A stretch of 64,000 nucleotides of DNA from Perkinsus olseni (lineage: Eukaryota > Perkinsozoa > Perkinsida > Perkinsidae): assembly GCA_013115135.1 (NCBI GenBank), contig JABANP010000195.1, positions 1 through 64,000 on the forward strand. Direction: 5' to 3'. Positions 12,527-23,963 of the stretch are shown here, one piece after another (the first letter of the stretch is position 1; the number at the start of each line of letters is the position of its first letter). The translations under genes were made by a program, and so were the position numbers. A model generated the notes under the pieces. That model had not been told where the DNA came from, did not search any database, and worked only from the letters and a program-made list of their open reading frames with translations.

Positions 12527-14194
12527 ATGGTCACTACTGGTCCTCGCAGCAATAGCCTAGCCGAAAGTAGCAGTCCGAGTGTGGACCCCAGTGGACGTCG
12601 TGACTTGTCAGACCAGAAGGGAGCGTTGACAGCCTTCAGGCAAGCGGCAGTGGCGCAGCAGGAGGCAGCGAACGCCCTTAGAGACTCCTTCAAGAAGAAG
12701 TCAGGACTCGGGATAGAACCTGTGCGGGAAGCTGTACTATCTGCTCAGGATACGTATACTAGCCCCGTTGGTCTACTCGTCATCTCGCGAGTCCGAACGT
12801 CGCATTGAAGCTGCCTCGAGGGCTGCCGAGGAAGCCAAGAAACGGGTGAGTGAGAGCGATGCATCTAGCACTCCCAAAACGCCCAGAGAGAAAAATCTGC
12901 TCCCTTTGATGGACATCACTGAACGGTCGATCCAAACCAAGCTCTTGTCCTCATCCCAGCTCGAAGAAGAGAGGCGTGCCCGTAGCGCTGAAAAGGCTGA
13001 AGCCAGCAAGAGAATGGAGGCCGCCACAACACAGTACAATACTCAGCGCCGCGCCCTCTCGGTAAGTCCCGGCCGACACTGTCCCGGTGAAGGCTCCTGC
13101 CAGGCCCAACTTGTCAAGGTGAAGCAGGAAAACGAGGAGAGCACTAAGGAGGTAGTATGCCGGGGTTGAACGGGACCTTTTGGACGGCCCTGTTAGTTTC
13201 AGAAGCTTCTCGAGGAGCGTCGACAGGAGACGCTCCGGGAGAAATCTCGAATGGAGAAACAATTAAATTATGTACGATGCTGCTAGGAGTATCGGAAAGT
13301 GCGGTAGTGTCATCAGGCACGCAGTGAGGCTGCCAGACTGAAGGAGGAGCTTCAAAAGAGCACCAAAGAAGTTGAGGATGGCCGAAGGGAGAGGGCCTTG
13401 CTTCAACGGAAGCTCTCGGACGCAGGTGGCTTGGTGTCGCCGGCTCGCAGCTCCCAGCCTTGTGCCGTCAGAGTGTCGTATTGGTGAACTACAGCGAGAG
13501 ATCGAGAGCCTTCGACAGGAGGAGGCCAAGGGGTCCATGGGCTCCCAAGCGGACCCTGAGGTCAGCACCCGAATAACCAATGCTGTTGCTCTCAACAGCA
13601 GCAATAACAGCTCTTGTAAGTCAATAGAACTCGTAGCCGATCGAGGTCCCTTCTTGTGCTTCAGTGCTTGATTCCATCGCCTTTGGGGAGAGTCTACTCA
13701 CTGATGGTCGCAGCTCCTTCGACACGTCCCTCACACAGACTGCCATGGGCAGCAAGAAAACTACAAACGCCAAAGCACCATCATCGACAGCAGCGGCAAG
13801 TGAGCATCATCACCATCCCAACGGGCTCCACCGGCTTTCCTTCCTCTCAGAGGCTTCCGCCGCTAGGACCACGCGGACTGCGGCCACGGCTAGGACCTCG
13901 ACCAGGATAGCGTCAAGGACAGTGGAGGGAGTCCGCGGCCAGGCCCGCGCCGCGCCGACGAAGCGCCTTTCCCCTGAGCCCAAGGTAAGGTTCTCTCCCT
14001 ATTATCAGTGATACCTCCTTCAGAAACGCGCTCGGCCTCGCGCAACTTCGCAACGGCAAAACCTCGCTCCAGTAAGGCCTGGCGATTTGTCAAGTGCCGC
14101 ATTGCTGCTGGGCTCAGAAATTCATACCGGAAGGACAGTCGCCGCCTCGGAAGCGTCCGACTCGCGCGACGAGGGCGGTGGCAGCGGCGCCTGA
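12527..14194 (+). CDS. Coiled-coil protein, nine exons
   Basis: The ATG at 12527 follows an in-frame GTG and opens a Ser-rich start. Exons 3-9 are 13104-13151, 13203-13271, 13317-13425, 13472-13615, 13665-13799, 13851-13984 and 14024-14194. All join in phase with GT-AG introns and end in TGA. Exon 2 ends at 13061 with GTAAGTCC after it. The junction between exons 1 and 2 near 12740-12790 is not resolved. The middle 250 residues are almost uninterrupted heptads rich in Glu, Arg, Lys and Ala (for example KLLEERRQETLREKSRMEK and LQREIESLRQEE). The C-terminal third is basic and low in complexity (repeated ART/TAR). It is probably a structural or cytoskeletal protein. No family recognised. Confidence 0.7.
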
Positions 14195-15115
14195 AGCCAC
14201 ACCGATAGCTCGCCGAACTCGCTCACAGCGGACACTGGTTGGTTTACGCAATGCAGCGTTGAAATAGTTGACATTGTTGCGCATGCGTGCGGGTATTTGT
14301 CATACCAACTTTTTCGTAACTTGTGAGGATAGACCTTGTACAACCACTGGATATATATAGCAAGATTCAATATCACCGTCGTGCCCATTACCGTACAATG
14401 TTATCCGATAATGTCGCTGATGATTGCTCATGTTGCGTTGCTCACAAGAATATCTTTTTTTCTGTATTTGCCACGGCCGACCTACTCATATAACTCAAAT
14501 GCTATCACTTCGGGAAACACATCGGGCTGTACAAATACTAAGTATCCTCCAGGAACAAGTGCGGTGTCTATACAAGACAAAATTGGCATCATGCAGAGCT
14601 TCGCTCCGCTGCACAGCAATCACCACCGATACAATCATCCCCAAGGATCATCACGTAGATAACGATGAGGTGTCGTCACGGTCTCCAGTAGTGCCGAAGC
14701 CGTTACGATAGATGGACCGTTCTGTCGTATCTTTCTCACTCAAGCTCTCGTCGAAAAATCTCGCAATGGACTGAACGCCGAACTTGCTCGCACACTTCTT
14801 CGGAGCGTAGGCCTGACAGGGAGAACACACTCACCAGCTGACGAAGAGGAGGACATTCCTTAGCTTGATGAGCAGGCTAGACTGATCCCCCACAGAAAGG
14901 TACGTCGGTGGTAGTCTAACTAAGCCGTACTGTAGGGGTTGCAATTTAAACTCGCAAACACAGTGACCATTGTCAATCTACCTACAGCAGACTGTAAACA
15001 TAGTTCCACTGCTTCTTATTCCGTCCCGGCGAGGCCTCGGAAGGGCAATCACTCTCACGGTAGGCGGTTCTCTCAGGTAAATTTCGCGCTGTGCTGGTGA
15101 AAGTAGATCATTCAA
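14195..15115. other. Intergenic
   Basis: No supported gene. It contains one exact copy, in reverse, of the dispersed 12-mer GCGGAGCGAAGC (14598-14609). Confidence 0.5.
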
Positions 15116-16577
15116 TCATCTGATGGCGTTTGAATTTCTCGTATAATAGCGAGCATGCGATGCCGATTTTTTGAGGGCGCATAGAGTGGTGCTTCGGGAA
15201 TACGTATCCCCGGGTTCCTGTCAGTTTGCTCAGCCACAATCGAGAGCCACAATCGCTCGCCGAGCAGAATTCAACATCAAAATTGTCATTAAAATGACTC
15301 ACCTCAAAGGCATGAGGTTGATCCGGGAAGAGCTCGAGGACTTTGCCATTGTTCTCGTGACGGGAGTACTCCTTCTGTTTGACCAGTTCCGATAAGGGCG
15401 ACAGCGACGTGCCGCTCACTTTTTCGTAGAAGTTAACCGAGTCACACAGAATGGCTTCACTGAGACCTGAAAATTGTCACTATCGGACGGCGGAGCGACG
15501 CAAAATATACTCCTACTTGCATGAATGAGAAGCTTGGTGGAGTTGAAAACGGCTGGAAGATTTTTAGCGAACAGGGGCGACACGAACGCGTTCGAGCCCT
15601 TCTTCTTGAGCTGCATGAAAGAAAGAGCAAATCAATTTTGTAAGTTGCACGGGTCGACCTTGGATACTCACCTCTTCTGCTGGTATGGGTTCGAATTTAC
15701 CAGACACATACCTGCGAAACAGATGGCAATAATTTCGTGGCGCGTGACGGAGAGATGTTACATCTCCGCGGCCCTTGTCGCGTTGGTCTTCGACACCAGG
15801 CGGTCCGTGTCGGCGTTGAGGTCGTAGGTCTCGCCGCTGATAGTCATGTCGAGGAAAGGCGAAAGCAGGGCAACCGCCTGATAATCGAAAACTTGAAACG
15901 CTTCGCTCCGCTAGAATCCCAACAGCTTGACCATATATATAAGGCCAGTGAGCTGCGACCCCACCTCACCTCCGGAGGCGTATCTTTTTTCTTGAGCGTT
16001 ACCGCAGCCGCAAGATTCCCGCCAGAAGAATCGCCCGCGATCGCAACTTTGCCTGCCTTCTGGTCCTCTCTCATCCACTTGTATGTACTCAGGCAATCCT
16101 CCAATTGAGCTGGGTATCTGAGACAAAAAATTTACAAGGCTTAGCGGAGCGAAGCACCCTCACCCGAAGTCAGGCGATAGTCGAAAGTCCGGTATAACGA
16201 CGCCTTCGAAGCGGCCGTCTCGAGCGATGTGGGCTGCTAAGCCGTAGTAGAAGCGGGGGTCCAGCATACAGAAGCCACCACCGTGAAGGAACATCAGCCA
16301 ACGAGAAGGCTCGGGGGTGACCTGGGTGGCTATGCGCGTGAGAACATGCGCTGTACATGATGGTGATACTTCGACCTTCTTCAACTCGACTAAAGTGAAG
16401 CAAAGATACTCAAAGATACTCTCAGCGAAGTGACGTACACTTGTATTTTCGCTGCCAGTATTTTCCGAGGTAGCGGCCGAACCAATTAGCCAGAGCTCTG
16501 TCGGCCATGAAGGTGACTTGAGATTGGCCGATGGTCTTGGCGACCCGCTGAATGATTTTCGTGAGACCAGTGTGCAT
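15116..16577 (-). CDS. Alpha/beta-hydrolase, hormone-sensitive-lipase type (downstream tandem copy, 342 aa)
   Basis: Eight exons: 16577-16439, 16389-16164, 16117-15970, 15877-15762, 15711-15672, 15610-15517, 15466-15303 and 15217-15116. All phases agree, total 1029 nt. The order of landmarks is that of the HSL-like esterase clan: oxyanion-hole HGGGF (exon 2), nucleophile elbow AGDSSGGN (exon 3), LLSPFLDMT (exon 4), FVSPLFAKNLP (exon 6), and PHAF with the likely catalytic His at the end of exon 7. It probably cleaves a carboxyl ester; the substrate is unknown. There is no signal peptide. If the last intron (15302-15218) is retained, a different longer C-terminus results. The upstream neighbour is its paralogue. 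Two introns carry the dispersed motif GCGGAGCGAAGC. Confidence 0.85.
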
Positions 16578-17486
16578 GATATCAACTTCTATAATGAGGG
16601 GAAGGAAACCGCGTGGAACAAATAAATTGAAGGTATAAAAACTGGGCCAGGAGTGGTACTAAGTCTGCGCAGAGAGAAAAAAGCGTTCTCTGCTGCAGTC
16701 GACGGCCCGACAAAAACCTCTTCCAGAGGGTCGACAGTCTAGACCTATTTTCTGGATCACCCTGTACGGCATCCAGAACTTCCCTAAACTCAAGCCCTAT
16801 CGCTGAGTACACTGTAACGTGCCCATTGGAACAACAACCGAGGGGGGCAATCGGGTACAACTGTGCTGATAGCGAGGAATATGCCTTAGGAACACTACTA
16901 ATAATAATAGAAGGAACGAGAGAAGACAACGATGAAACATACAAGTCAATTTGGGTTGGTATTTAGAGCGTTCTTAACAAAGACAGCTGACGATTGAAGG
17001 GCCTTCTGGGAATCAGGCCGCTTCGGGGAGGTAACCTGAAGGAGATGAACGAAGGTCCTCGAGCCGGAAAGAAAGACTGAACTAATAGTGAGAGAAACCG
17101 AGAAGAAATGAGGATGGCGAGGGAACGGCTGTGCCGCCGCGCCACGAAAATACGAAAATATTGTTCTGTCGGCATAGTCTGATACGTGCCACTCTGATGT
17201 TGTTATGTATCTTTGCGCGATCGAACGCATAAACAGCAGTTGTAGACAACAGCGCGATCGATATTGTCGCATAAAGTGCACGCATGCACAAAGTTATACT
17301 CCTCTTCGCGGCCTATTGTTGTGTCCACAGTGCGGTAACGGCAAGTGAACTACATAACGAGTATGGTCCAGCCACGAGGACGAGCGAAGAACAACGCCTT
17401 CAAACTGGATCCTTACAGAGAATCACAGTATCGCTATTATAGTCCGCCATAACAGCAATGAGTGAGCATACACCAAGTGATACATA

Positions 17487-19499
17487 TTACGATCGAGAAA
17501 ATTTTCCGGAAAATTTTCCACCGGCAAAAAATCTCACCGGAAAAGCGTGCCCCTCCTTAGGGAACAACTCGAGGACATGCCCCTGTTGACTGGTAAAGCG
17601 GATGTACTCGTTATGACGAACGAGGTCCTCGGTCGACGGCATCGATTCACCAGTAACCTTGGAATAGAACCGGACAGAGTCACTCAATAGCGCCTCCGAC
17701 AGACCTGACGGAAAAAATAAATCACGGTAAAAAATTTTCGGGAGACTTACTGGCTTGGATTTGCAAAGGCGTGTGGCTGAAGACCTCCGGAAGATTGGGC
17801 GCGTATAAAGGCGACGCGAGAGGGTTCTGGGCGGATGTGTGGAACTGACGGGACGAAAATTAGATTTCCTACCCACGATCGGCGAAAAAGTCGTGCGTCG
17901 CTCCGCTCACAAATGATGATTTTTCAACTACCTCGGCAACCCGACTTCGTGTACCGAATGGCTGATGTGGCTTTCCGTCCTTCTTCAAGCTGTCGTAGTC
18001 AAACGCACCTTGAAGGTATCTGGAAAAATGCCCGATCCGGGATTCGATCCGGGGACCTTTCGATGGCAAGCGCTCACATCCATGCCACTTTGTGATTGAG
18101 CTCGTCGGACACGATCGGGTCGGTGTCTCTGTTTATCCGGTAAGAGTCACTGGCATTGGTTAAATCAAGATAGGGTGAGCAGAGACAGCAGGCCTGAGAA
18201 GGAACTCACTGCAACGCACTGCTTTATAATTCATAAAAATGCTCACCTCCGGGGGTCGATCCTGGGTCTTCAGCATCAAAGCCGCGCCCAAATTCCCGCC
18301 GGCTGAATCGCCCGCTACTGCAACTTTCTCCGCCCCGCCTTCAGTCCTCATCCACTGATACGTGCTCACGCAATCGTCCAAGGCCGCGGGGGCACTGAAA
18401 AGAAGGGCGCGAACGATGCAATGATACCCAGTACGTTCTATGAAGTACATGAAGACTATGGTAATATAAAAATGCATATTTCCTTCGGCGAAGAGAGGTC
18501 ACTCCTACGCACACAGACACACTCGAGACGGCCACCGTAAAATTTATCAGAATCTTTCGAAGGACAACTGGTGCGCAAGGAAGCATAGCTCGCCCACCGC
18601 TGAGGTACTCCGGGCAAAGCTACAGCTCACGTGTCGGGAGAAAGATGGTATGCATTTTCTGCCTCCGCAACAGCACCAAGCGATACACAGTCGTCTATTA
18701 AATTCAGTAATACCAAGCCCATCATAATCAAATTTGCATCATCGCAAAATTTCCCAAAAATTCACATTTTGACCAACAGAAAAATTACTTATGCTCCGGC
18801 GGACGTCTATAATGAGGAATGATAACTCCCTCACAGCCGCTCTCCTCCGCCAACTTCGACGCCACCTCATAATAATACTCCGGACTGAATAAACAGAAGT
18901 AGCCTCCGTGAAGATAGAGCATCCATTTCGATAAGGAACTGTTGGCGGCCCCGTGCGACCGCAGAATATGAGCGGTGCAATAGGGCGACACTTTGGCGAA
19001 GGAAAGATCACCTAAAAGAGAGGGAACTTGATATCTTAGCGAGCGAATCTTAGGTTGATGCTGGCAATTCACGGAACTGAACTTCCGCTAGCACTCTGGT
19101 CTCTCGAACGCCACGTTCTGATAAACTCAGTTGAGCGAAGAAATCGGCAGAAATTTTTTCAAATCAAGATTCTCGGAATATTTTGTAAATATATTTGCCG
19201 CCAAAAACTAAAATACCAGTAGCACACTCAAACCCGCATTCAACGCATAAGCTTTTACTTCACCGTTTGAAGAGACGTTTTTGACGTTTTTTCCCGCCCC
19301 TATTACATCTTTCCTTCCAAGTGCCCCTTTGACCGATGTCCTTCGATATGGAATCGATGACAGCCCGGTCGCGCCAGAAAACTCTTTCGTTTTGAGCAAA
19401 GTTGTTGGCCATCCTCTTCAGGGTGGTCTTGAGAACATTCCGAGCTAGGCGGGTCGGGTAATAGGAACGAGGAACAGTTGAAGCAACGCTCGCCGACAT
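17487..19499 (-). CDS. Alpha/beta-hydrolase, hormone-sensitive-lipase type (upstream tandem copy)
   Basis: Exons: 19499-19307, 19011-18789, 18394-18247, 18193-18078, 18019-17932, 17844-17751 and 17704 onward. Exons 3, 4 and 6 (148, 116 and 94 nt) equal those of the downstream copy in length, and all seven compared phases match, so the pair arose by tandem duplication. Motifs are HGGYF (oxyanion hole), AGDSAGGN (nucleophile Ser), SPYLDLT, ASPLYAPNLP and GHAF (catalytic His). The open frame after the His exon runs to a TAA at 17489-17487 (VRFFAGGK...), or a further exon was missed; the tail of the downstream copy has no clear counterpart here. Full length would be about 359 aa. It is likely a carboxylesterase or lipase. 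Confidence 0.82.
18020..18077 (-). repeat. Intron resembling a tRNA 3' half
   Basis: Intron 4 of the upstream hydrolase is 58 nt (GTGAGC...TTCCAG). Between the splice sites it carries a B-box-like GGATCGAATCCC flanked by near-complementary stems and an acceptor-like ATCGGGCA. The exon just upstream contributes ACCCGATC, nearly complementary to that acceptor. The stem has a mismatch and the anticodon arm is poor, so I read it as tRNA-like, not a tRNA gene. Confidence 0.4.
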
Positions 19500-19839
19500 T
19501 TACGATCGAGCTAAACTACAACAGTAACCCAATACCACTCCAAACGCTACTCATGAGATGCCACTCCCAGTTATCATAGAGCCAGCGGAACCATCGGACG
19601 CAGCCGTTCTACCTCGCCCTTCACTCCCCCGCTGAGTCGATCTAAATGAAATAGGAGCTGTGAAAGAGAACGCACAGGATGCCGGTGGTGGACCCAGGTG
19701 GGCACGGACAGCTCTTCCCATCGCCAACTCGAAACCAACTAAGTCAATAGAGCAACTGTGATAACGAAAGAAACGATCAACTTCAAGTGTAAACGATATA
19801 TAACAGTAACAATGAAATCGATCATCTGATCGATTATCC

Positions 19840-22800
19840 TTACCACTTCAGCGAAGAGGCTGTCGCTACCGCCTTGCCCTTATTACTATCAGATAATGAC
19901 GTCCAAGTAGCACTCAAATCATCTCCCGTCAGTAGCCTTCTCAACGCTCGAGCTTCCGTCGATTTTTCCGGCGGTATCACCGGCACGCTATGATGAACCC
20001 TCGTGAAAGATTCTCTCGCAAGCTTTGCGACATCCACGCGCTCCTCCGGCCGAATTTTTTTCGCCGCCGGCGCTTCGCTCCGCCCTCGAATTTTACCAAT
20101 CAATCTCCCCAGCCTGGTATCCTTTCCAAACCAGCCAAGCTCAGGAGCCTCTTCCTCGTTCTTCCCGGCAACAGTATCAGGAATGACCTGCGCGCCGCCG
20201 TTTCCGCAGCCACCGGGGCATGCCATCACTTCAACAAAATCATAATCAAATCCGCGTTTTTTCACGCGGCGCACGATATTCTGTACGTTTCGAAAGCCGT
20301 ACGCTCGCGCCACTCGACCAGCTCGTGTCAAATCCTGATTTTTCACCGGGATCCATTTTGGATCTTCCGCGACGTCAAGCTCGTCTCGAGCGTATCCTCC
20401 GCACTCGGAAGAATCTTGGAAAGGGACGAAGCAGTTGATGCCGCACATGAGGGGGTCGTTGGAGGGACCGGCGTTGAGGAATTTCGAGAGGTGCAAGTCG
20501 TGCTCTCTCAACAAGGATACTATTTCGCTCGTCCCTAGCACCAGGTCTATGCTTGGTACACTCTCTGTCGAATCTGATGAAAAAACCGGTATTCCAAATC
20601 GCCAGTGGCGAAGCAGGAGGCAAAGCGTGTCAACCTCTGGCCGATTAACCCCACTACGAAGACGCTAACTAGCTATACTGCCTGACACTCCCGGGAGCAG
20701 CTCCAAGTGATGATCCGACACCATAATTCTGAATTCCGCGCTGATACACCTTACACCATCACCAACGGTGATGAATCGGCGAGATACTGAGGCAACTCCG
20801 AAACTACTTTCGACCCGAGAATTACTGAAGACTGCTTTGAACGTGATGGCGACTTCCGAGTAAACGTGAGGTAAATCCGATTTGCGAACATAGCGAACCA
20901 TTCTCGAACAATCCCATGCTTCGCAAGAAATATCGATCGCGTGATCGATATCGACTAATGGCAGTTTGACCAACAAGACTCTCCGAGAGAAGAGAGTCTC
21001 CTCCTCGACCCCCTTTACCTATATCAATTCTATAATTAGGACGTAGCACTTCCAATTTCCGGTCGAAGCAGGGCGACACCAGTACATGGTATATACCCTT
21101 CACGCTGCTGCTGTTACCCGCCTTGGCGAGGACAGACCACACACTACGAGGTAGAGTGGCATCCCAGAGACCTCTATAAGCTGAGACTTGGCGGAGTTTT
21201 GGTATGACAGATTTCACATAGAGACCCTGAATTTGCTCGGCTGACCTGAGAGACAAAGAACTCTACAGAGCTCCGAAGGGGGATACCCGTCGTGCCACAC
21301 GCCCTCTCTCAAATCGATCGCCCGAAACCCTAAGACCGAGCAACAGCCATTTCGGCTCAACGCGCAGAGATCAACGATATTTTCACAAGATGACGAGGAA
21401 ATACGACAAAGCGAGGCCGACATCTGCGAGAATCCCATCCGACAAACAGTCCCTGTTATCACCGAACGTTGCTCAACAGCTCCACTGTCTTTGTGTCCAG
21501 ACTCTTCTCCGCGTAGCACGTCCAACCCGGACAGTGGGACGTGAGGAAGGCCTTCGGTGCAACCTGACATCCACGGCACCACGCAAGGCTAATCCAACCT
21601 GCCCACAATGGAAACCACCCGAACGCAAACTCAGCGCAAAGAACAACACTTCCACTACAAACCATCACCAGTTTTGAGCGATAAGACCCGAGTACCACCT
21701 TTAAGTCTACTACCAGCAAAGTGTTGTATTATCCCCAACCAAAGATCTCAATAACAGCGGTCTCGATAACCGAGTTCAATTTCTTCCAATCCCAGCCCGG
21801 GCGTCGAACGGTCCCCGAGCACTACCCCATTCCTCCTAGCCTCCTCTTTCCGTCGCCGAACCTCCTCGCATGTCAGCAGCAACGCTACAGCTTCACTAGC
21901 ACTGGTATTGAGGCAGGAGATACTCGGCCGATTGGTATCTACTCACAGCATCATTGTGGACATTCTGACACCTCTAGCGGAGAAAATTCCGAAGGTTGAC
22001 GACCATAAAGTAACGCATAGAGTGCGATTCAGTTTCACGCACTGGACTGAGGAGGCTGATTCTGATTCTGAGGATATTCACTCTCTCCTGTGGACTGTAT
22101 CGCAACACGTGCACGCTCAATCACATACCCTTCCGACACTGTGAGAGACTCGAAATCCCCTATCTCGAAAGCCACGCGAGAAGGAGAAGAAAATTCCGAA
22201 AACAGTACCATAAATCGACCAAATAATCGCCAGACGAGCCCGAGGGAATGAAAGCAGTACTACATCACACATGCACCGGCAGATGAACCCACTCCCAACC
22301 CCATTCACTATTCAGCACGCCCGAGTCGTCCGAGACGCCTCTAAGACGCAGCGCCTTACAGTTACCAAATATGCGAGCAGTGCCTCTCCTCATTCATCTT
22401 ATAGCTGTCGCTCTCGCCAATACAAAAGCCGACGGTTATTCTTCATCGCAAGCAACGCCATGGCGGCGCCCCCTTCCCATCACTACCATTCCCTTCATTC
22501 AGCTCGCCTTCGAGCCTCCGCAAAGCCTCTCCCAATGCCGGTACCACCTTCTCAGGAGGGATATCGAAGTATCTGACACCCCTAGCTGCTAACAATGACG
22601 GCAGTCACAACAACCTACTCTGCAAGAGAGGTTCGACTTGGACCAGTTACCGATACAACAACCTCAGCAAGGGGAACCTCCGAGTGATCTTCCACGGAAA
22701 CTTCGACAGCACTCTGAAAAAGACACGGATTTTCGCTACTTTCGTAGTCATAATCAAGAGAATTTCAGATTCCAAAATTTCATATTTTTCCTGATTTCAT

Positions 22801-23963
22801 GAATTTGCTCTAAGCATCTCCCCGGTTAAAGGGCTGTTGGCTTGGCAGCGAGGCAGCTTTTCTCGTCCGTGATAGTTGAATATGGCTACGAAAATAGCGG
22901 AAAACCGTGTTTTCTTTCATAATCATAATCTTTCGTAATTCCTTACAATTTCTTTCCGAGTGCCGACATAAAACGATTTTCCAACCAAGCCACCACCATC
23001 CCCACCAAGGAGATGTCTAAAGCAAATTCACGACCGCACGATCAACGTTCAATATTCCGCCGTGTACTGCAATAAACTACTCACTCAATTTACCAAAGAA
23101 AGCTTCGGATACAGAACTCTCCAAAAGAACTACGAAACGGCGTGAGTCCGAAAGAGAATATGGGTTTTCTTTAAAAATAGCATGCAAATAAAACCGTCAC
23201 AAACTGCTATCTCAATTTCAATCAGATTTAACTAGTCGACAAAGCATTGGTATTACCTTTCCCCCTCGGAGCCGCTGCAGAAGAGCGTCAGTCGACTGTT
23301 CAGTCAATAAGACTGTCTCGGCCGAGGTCACACAGCCACTACCTGGCAACTTGGTAATGCTAGCGATGACATGGACGACGTTTATTACATGCAAGACAAT
23401 CCGACAGGGAGACCTGGGCAATGGTCGCAGTCTGACCGGTAGTCTTTTCCTCGGCCTGGGAACGACCACAATACTGTGCTTCGAACAAAATAAAAATTAC
23501 TATGAAAATTTTTGCGCCGAAATAATTATCCTCGGTGCGGAAAATAACCGAAGACGGGCGAATCATGCTCACCTTTTTAGATCGTATCAGCTGCGGCCTA
23601 ACCTCCTCAACTGATTCATCTTTGTCGTTCTTGCTGTTGTCGAGTGCTCCCGCTAGGGGAATGACGCACTCCTGAACGTGAAAAAGGTAAATGAGGGGCA
23701 AGAACGATTATATCGAGAACCGTAAGACGTCGCTGTAGCATTTCTACTCTTGTTATTTTTACTACCTATTAATATCTAATATTCTAATAAATTTGATGTC
23801 CTTCCAGTACAGGTATTGCTAAGGGTTTGTCTCTACAGTCCCTCGAACGAGAGTGAATATTGGAAGTGAGAATTCGGCATACCACATTTCCCCCAATTAC
23901 CGTGCTTGGACTTATGAAATCATCGAGATCGGCGAGCTTGACCACTCCCGAGAAGCCCGACAT
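19840..23963 (-). CDS. CIAO3: Cytosolic Fe-S assembly factor CIAO3/NAR1
   Basis: This iron-only-hydrogenase-like protein of the CIA complex passes [4Fe-4S] clusters to cytosolic and nuclear enzymes. Exons placed: 23963-23901 ([20 protein letters not shown]), 23671-23573, 23455-23389, 23342-23257, 22713-22619, 22572 onward, 21901-21826, 21563-21463, 21245-21019 and 20573-19840. Joins are in phase except across about 22490-21902, where one exon end or small exon is unresolved. Family hallmarks are TECVIP and [13 protein letters not shown] (N-terminal cluster cysteines), [38 protein letters not shown], and [17 protein letters not shown] near the C-terminus. The protein ends in LKW; a terminal aromatic residue is common in this pathway. 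Open frames lying in its introns (for example 20665-20976) are not coding. Confidence 0.9.
21347..21362 (+). other. Spliced-leader-like 16-mer inside a CIAO3 intron
   Basis: The plus strand reads AGCCATTTCGGCTCAA. This matches the core of the dinoflagellate/Perkinsus spliced leader (AGCCATTTTGGCTCAA) with one mismatch. No leader 5' end and no following donor GT are present, so it is not a functional leader gene. It may be chance or a relic. Confidence 0.3.

Noticed and set aside
20665..20976. 103-aa minus-strand ORF within the CIAO3 gene
   Set aside because: It lies wholly in the intron between exons 21245-21019 and 20573-19840, whose junction restores the NAR1 frame exactly.
23070..23170. 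Candidate CIAO3 exon reading [16 protein letters not shown]
   Set aside because: Phase does not fit the preceding exon. The exon at 22713-22619 ([15 protein letters not shown]) fits both phase and family.
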